Shown piece by piece: positions 62,636 through 64,000 of a DNA stretch of 64,000 nucleotides. How positions within the stretch are numbered: the first letter of the stretch is position 1; every line of letters begins with the position of its first letter. Origin of the DNA: Neomoorella sulfitireducens (GTDB lineage Bacteria > Bacillota > DSM-521 > Neomoorellales > Neomoorellaceae); NCBI RefSeq assembly GCF_024733845.1, contig NZ_JANRHG010000001.1, forward strand, positions 1 to 64,000, in the 5' to 3' direction. Both the position numbers and the translations under genes were made by a program. The notes under the pieces are model-generated. The model ran no database searches and was not told the DNA's origin. It saw nothing but the letters and a program-made list of their open reading frames with translations.

Positions 62636-64000
62636 TTATTTTCCCGCCGGTGCTATATTGGCCGCCAGGACGCCGGTGATGCGGCCGTCACCGGCGCGTA
62701 CAGGAACCGCGACGGTGATGGCCACCCGGTTAGAACTCTGAGTCACATAGGGCTCGCTGGCATAGCGTTCACCCCTTACGGCCGCCTGGAACCATGGCCG
62801 GAAGGACCAGTTGCTTACTCCCGCATCCGGCCGGTTATAAATAGTTGCCCCGTCCGGTAGGGTAGCAATTAAGGTCTGGATAACAGCCGTTTCGTTGAAG
62901 GCGGCGTCAAGGAGCGGTGTCAGGGTGGCCGCTTCCATTTTCTTAACAGCAGGATCGGCGGCCAGCTTTTCCAGCACCGCATAACCCTGGTTAACAAGTT
63001 CCCGGCGCAGTTCCTGGTCCCACCCGTCCCGGGTAAAAGCGGCAGCCATGGTAAAGAAATTCTCCGCCATGGCGCTAAACCGGCGCGTATTCTCTTCCAC
63101 CACCGCCATAGTGGCCTTTTGTTCCTGCGTTGCAGCCGATACCTCTTCAATGCTGGCGGCCGTTTCCTGGGCCACGGCCGCCATACGGTTGGCTGCCTCG
63201 CTTACCTCCCGCACCCTGGCCAGCTGGTTCTGGGTATGGTGGCTGATGTTGGTCATGACTTCGGCGGCCTTATTGATCGCCTGGCTTACAGCTATAAAAT
63301 TCTCTTTTACCTGGGTCCCTCGTTGGAGGTTGCTCCGGACCAGTTCGACGTTTTTATCTACCTGGGCCGCCGTCTGGCGCGCCTCTTCGCTGATGGCTGC
63401 CGCCAGGGAGGTTATGTTCTGGGCGGCCGCCGCCGATTGTTCGGCCAGTTTGCGCACCTCTTCGGCTACCACGGCAAAACCGCGGCCTTGCTCACCGGCA
63501 CGGGCGGCTTCAATGGCGGCATTTAAAGCCAGCAGGTTGGTCTGATCGGCAATGGCCGTAACCGCCTGGACCAGGGTATTGATTTGTTCCATTTTAGTTT
63601 CCAGCTGACGCATGCGGCCGGCCGCCTCCTGGATAGACGCGGCCCCGGCCTTGATTTCCTGGAGCAACTGCTCCAGCAACCGGCGCCCTTCCTCTTCCTT
63701 GCTCCTGACTTCCATTCCTAACTCTGTTCCCAGCCCGGCCCGGTCGCTGATATCTTCCGCCAGGCTATGTAACGTTTTGATATTTTCCGCCACCTTTTGG
63801 GCAGATCCCGCCTGCTCGTCGGCACCGCCGGCAATCTCCTGGATGGCTGAAGTCACCTCTTCCAGGTTGCGATAACTGGTTCCGGTGCTTTCCCGAAGAT
63901 TTTGGGAAAAGTGAGAGAGTTCATCGGCGGTAAGCTGCATACGACCAACCAGGCGATAAAAACTATCCAGGACGGCGATTACCGGTCCCTGGAAACTCTC
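62636..64000 (-). CDS. Methyl-accepting chemotaxis-type protein with C-terminal Cache-like sensor (5' end outside window)
   Basis: The frame is open to the window edge, so the start lies beyond 64000; 454 residues are visible. A coiled-coil signalling domain comes first, with the conserved tip [40 protein letters not shown] (near 165-200 of the visible part). A sensor-like domain follows at the C-terminus: [51 protein letters not shown], matching a Cache half. Usually the sensor precedes the signalling domain. No membrane helix is visible between them, so the sensor is probably cytoplasmic. What it senses is unknown. Confidence 0.85.
   Translation of the reverse strand, partial: ESFQGPVIAVLDSFYRLVGRMQLTADELSHFSQNLRESTGTSYRNLEEVTSAIQEIAGGADEQAGSAQKVAENIKTLHSLAEDISDRAGLGTELGMEVRSKEEEGRRLLEQLLQEIKAGAASIQEAAGRMRQLETKMEQINTLVQAVTAIADQTNLLALNAAIEAARAGEQGRGFAVVAEEVRKLAEQSAAAAQNITSLAAAISEEARQTAAQVDKNVELVRSNLQRGTQVKENFIAVSQAINKAAEVMTNISHHTQNQLARVREVSEAANRMAAVAQETAASIEEVSAATQEQKATMAVVEENTRRFSAMAENFFTMAAAFTRDGWDQELRRELVNQGYAVLEKLAADPAVKKMEAATLTPLLDAAFNETAVIQTLIATLPDGATIYNRPDAGVSNWSFRPWFQAAVRGERYASEPYVTQSSNRVAITVAVPVRAGDGRITGVLAANIAPAGK

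Overview
The window looks like a chromosomal stretch of a thermophilic, anaerobic, Gram-positive acetogen-like bacterium, most like Moorella or a close relative. This is inferred from gene content, not from a database search. The signs are GC-rich coding with frequent GTG and TTG starts behind strong GGAGG-type ribosome sites, an S-box (SAM) riboswitch over methionine genes, gatCAB, a carbon monoxide dehydrogenase fragment, molybdenum hydroxylases with their maturation factors, a double-cubane cluster protein, and Fur- and CsoR-type operators.

Layout. 0-0.7 kb: end of a xanthine dehydrogenase-type operon (minus). 1-6.5 kb: double-cubane Fe-S protein, MscS channel, small metal-associated membrane protein, and a membrane spermidine-synthase-like protein. 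6.8-10.2 kb: a sulfur-transfer operon (E1-like ThiF/MoeB, siroheme reductase, TusA, ThiS-like carrier, M20 hydrolase) divergent from a SAM-riboswitch-controlled pair of trans-sulfuration enzymes (10.5-13.1 kb). 13.2-15.1 kb: a three-way gene chimera (cysK / CODH / ABC ATPase). 15.2-17.6 kb: Fur-box-linked iron uptake (FTR1, P19-type lipoprotein, DUF1540 peptide). 17.8-24.1 kb: metal and copper functions (lipoprotein, Cys-Cys membrane protein, rhodanese, Lgt, CopA) with two near-identical promoters. 24.2-27 kb: UbiA-type prenyltransferase and a polytopic glycosyltransferase-like protein.

27.1-34.9 kb (minus) is a purine/ureide-catabolism-like cluster: YgeW-type carbamoyltransferase, hydantoinase, two PLP fold-type II enzymes and a fused selenium-dependent-type xanthine dehydrogenase. 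Matching Mo-hydroxylase maturation genes (XdhC halves, YqeC-MocA fusion, YqeB, cupin regulator) lie at 43.2-47.5 kb. Between the two blocks, 35.7-43.1 kb, sits a tight four-gene operon of a type IIG-like restriction-methyltransferase, NurA nuclease, HerA ATPase and a second DNA methyltransferase. It is the best candidate here for an uncharacterised defence system.

47.6-57 kb is mostly housekeeping (HAD phosphatase, gatCAB, VapBC-like pair, ligA, pcrA). 57-64 kb holds an unknown protein, a DUF438-hemerythrin-PAS sensor, an orphan HepT-like protein, a structured non-coding stretch, a subtilase, several tiny membrane peptides missed by length cut-offs, and a chemoreceptor-like protein with its sensor domain at the C-terminus (cut by the window end).
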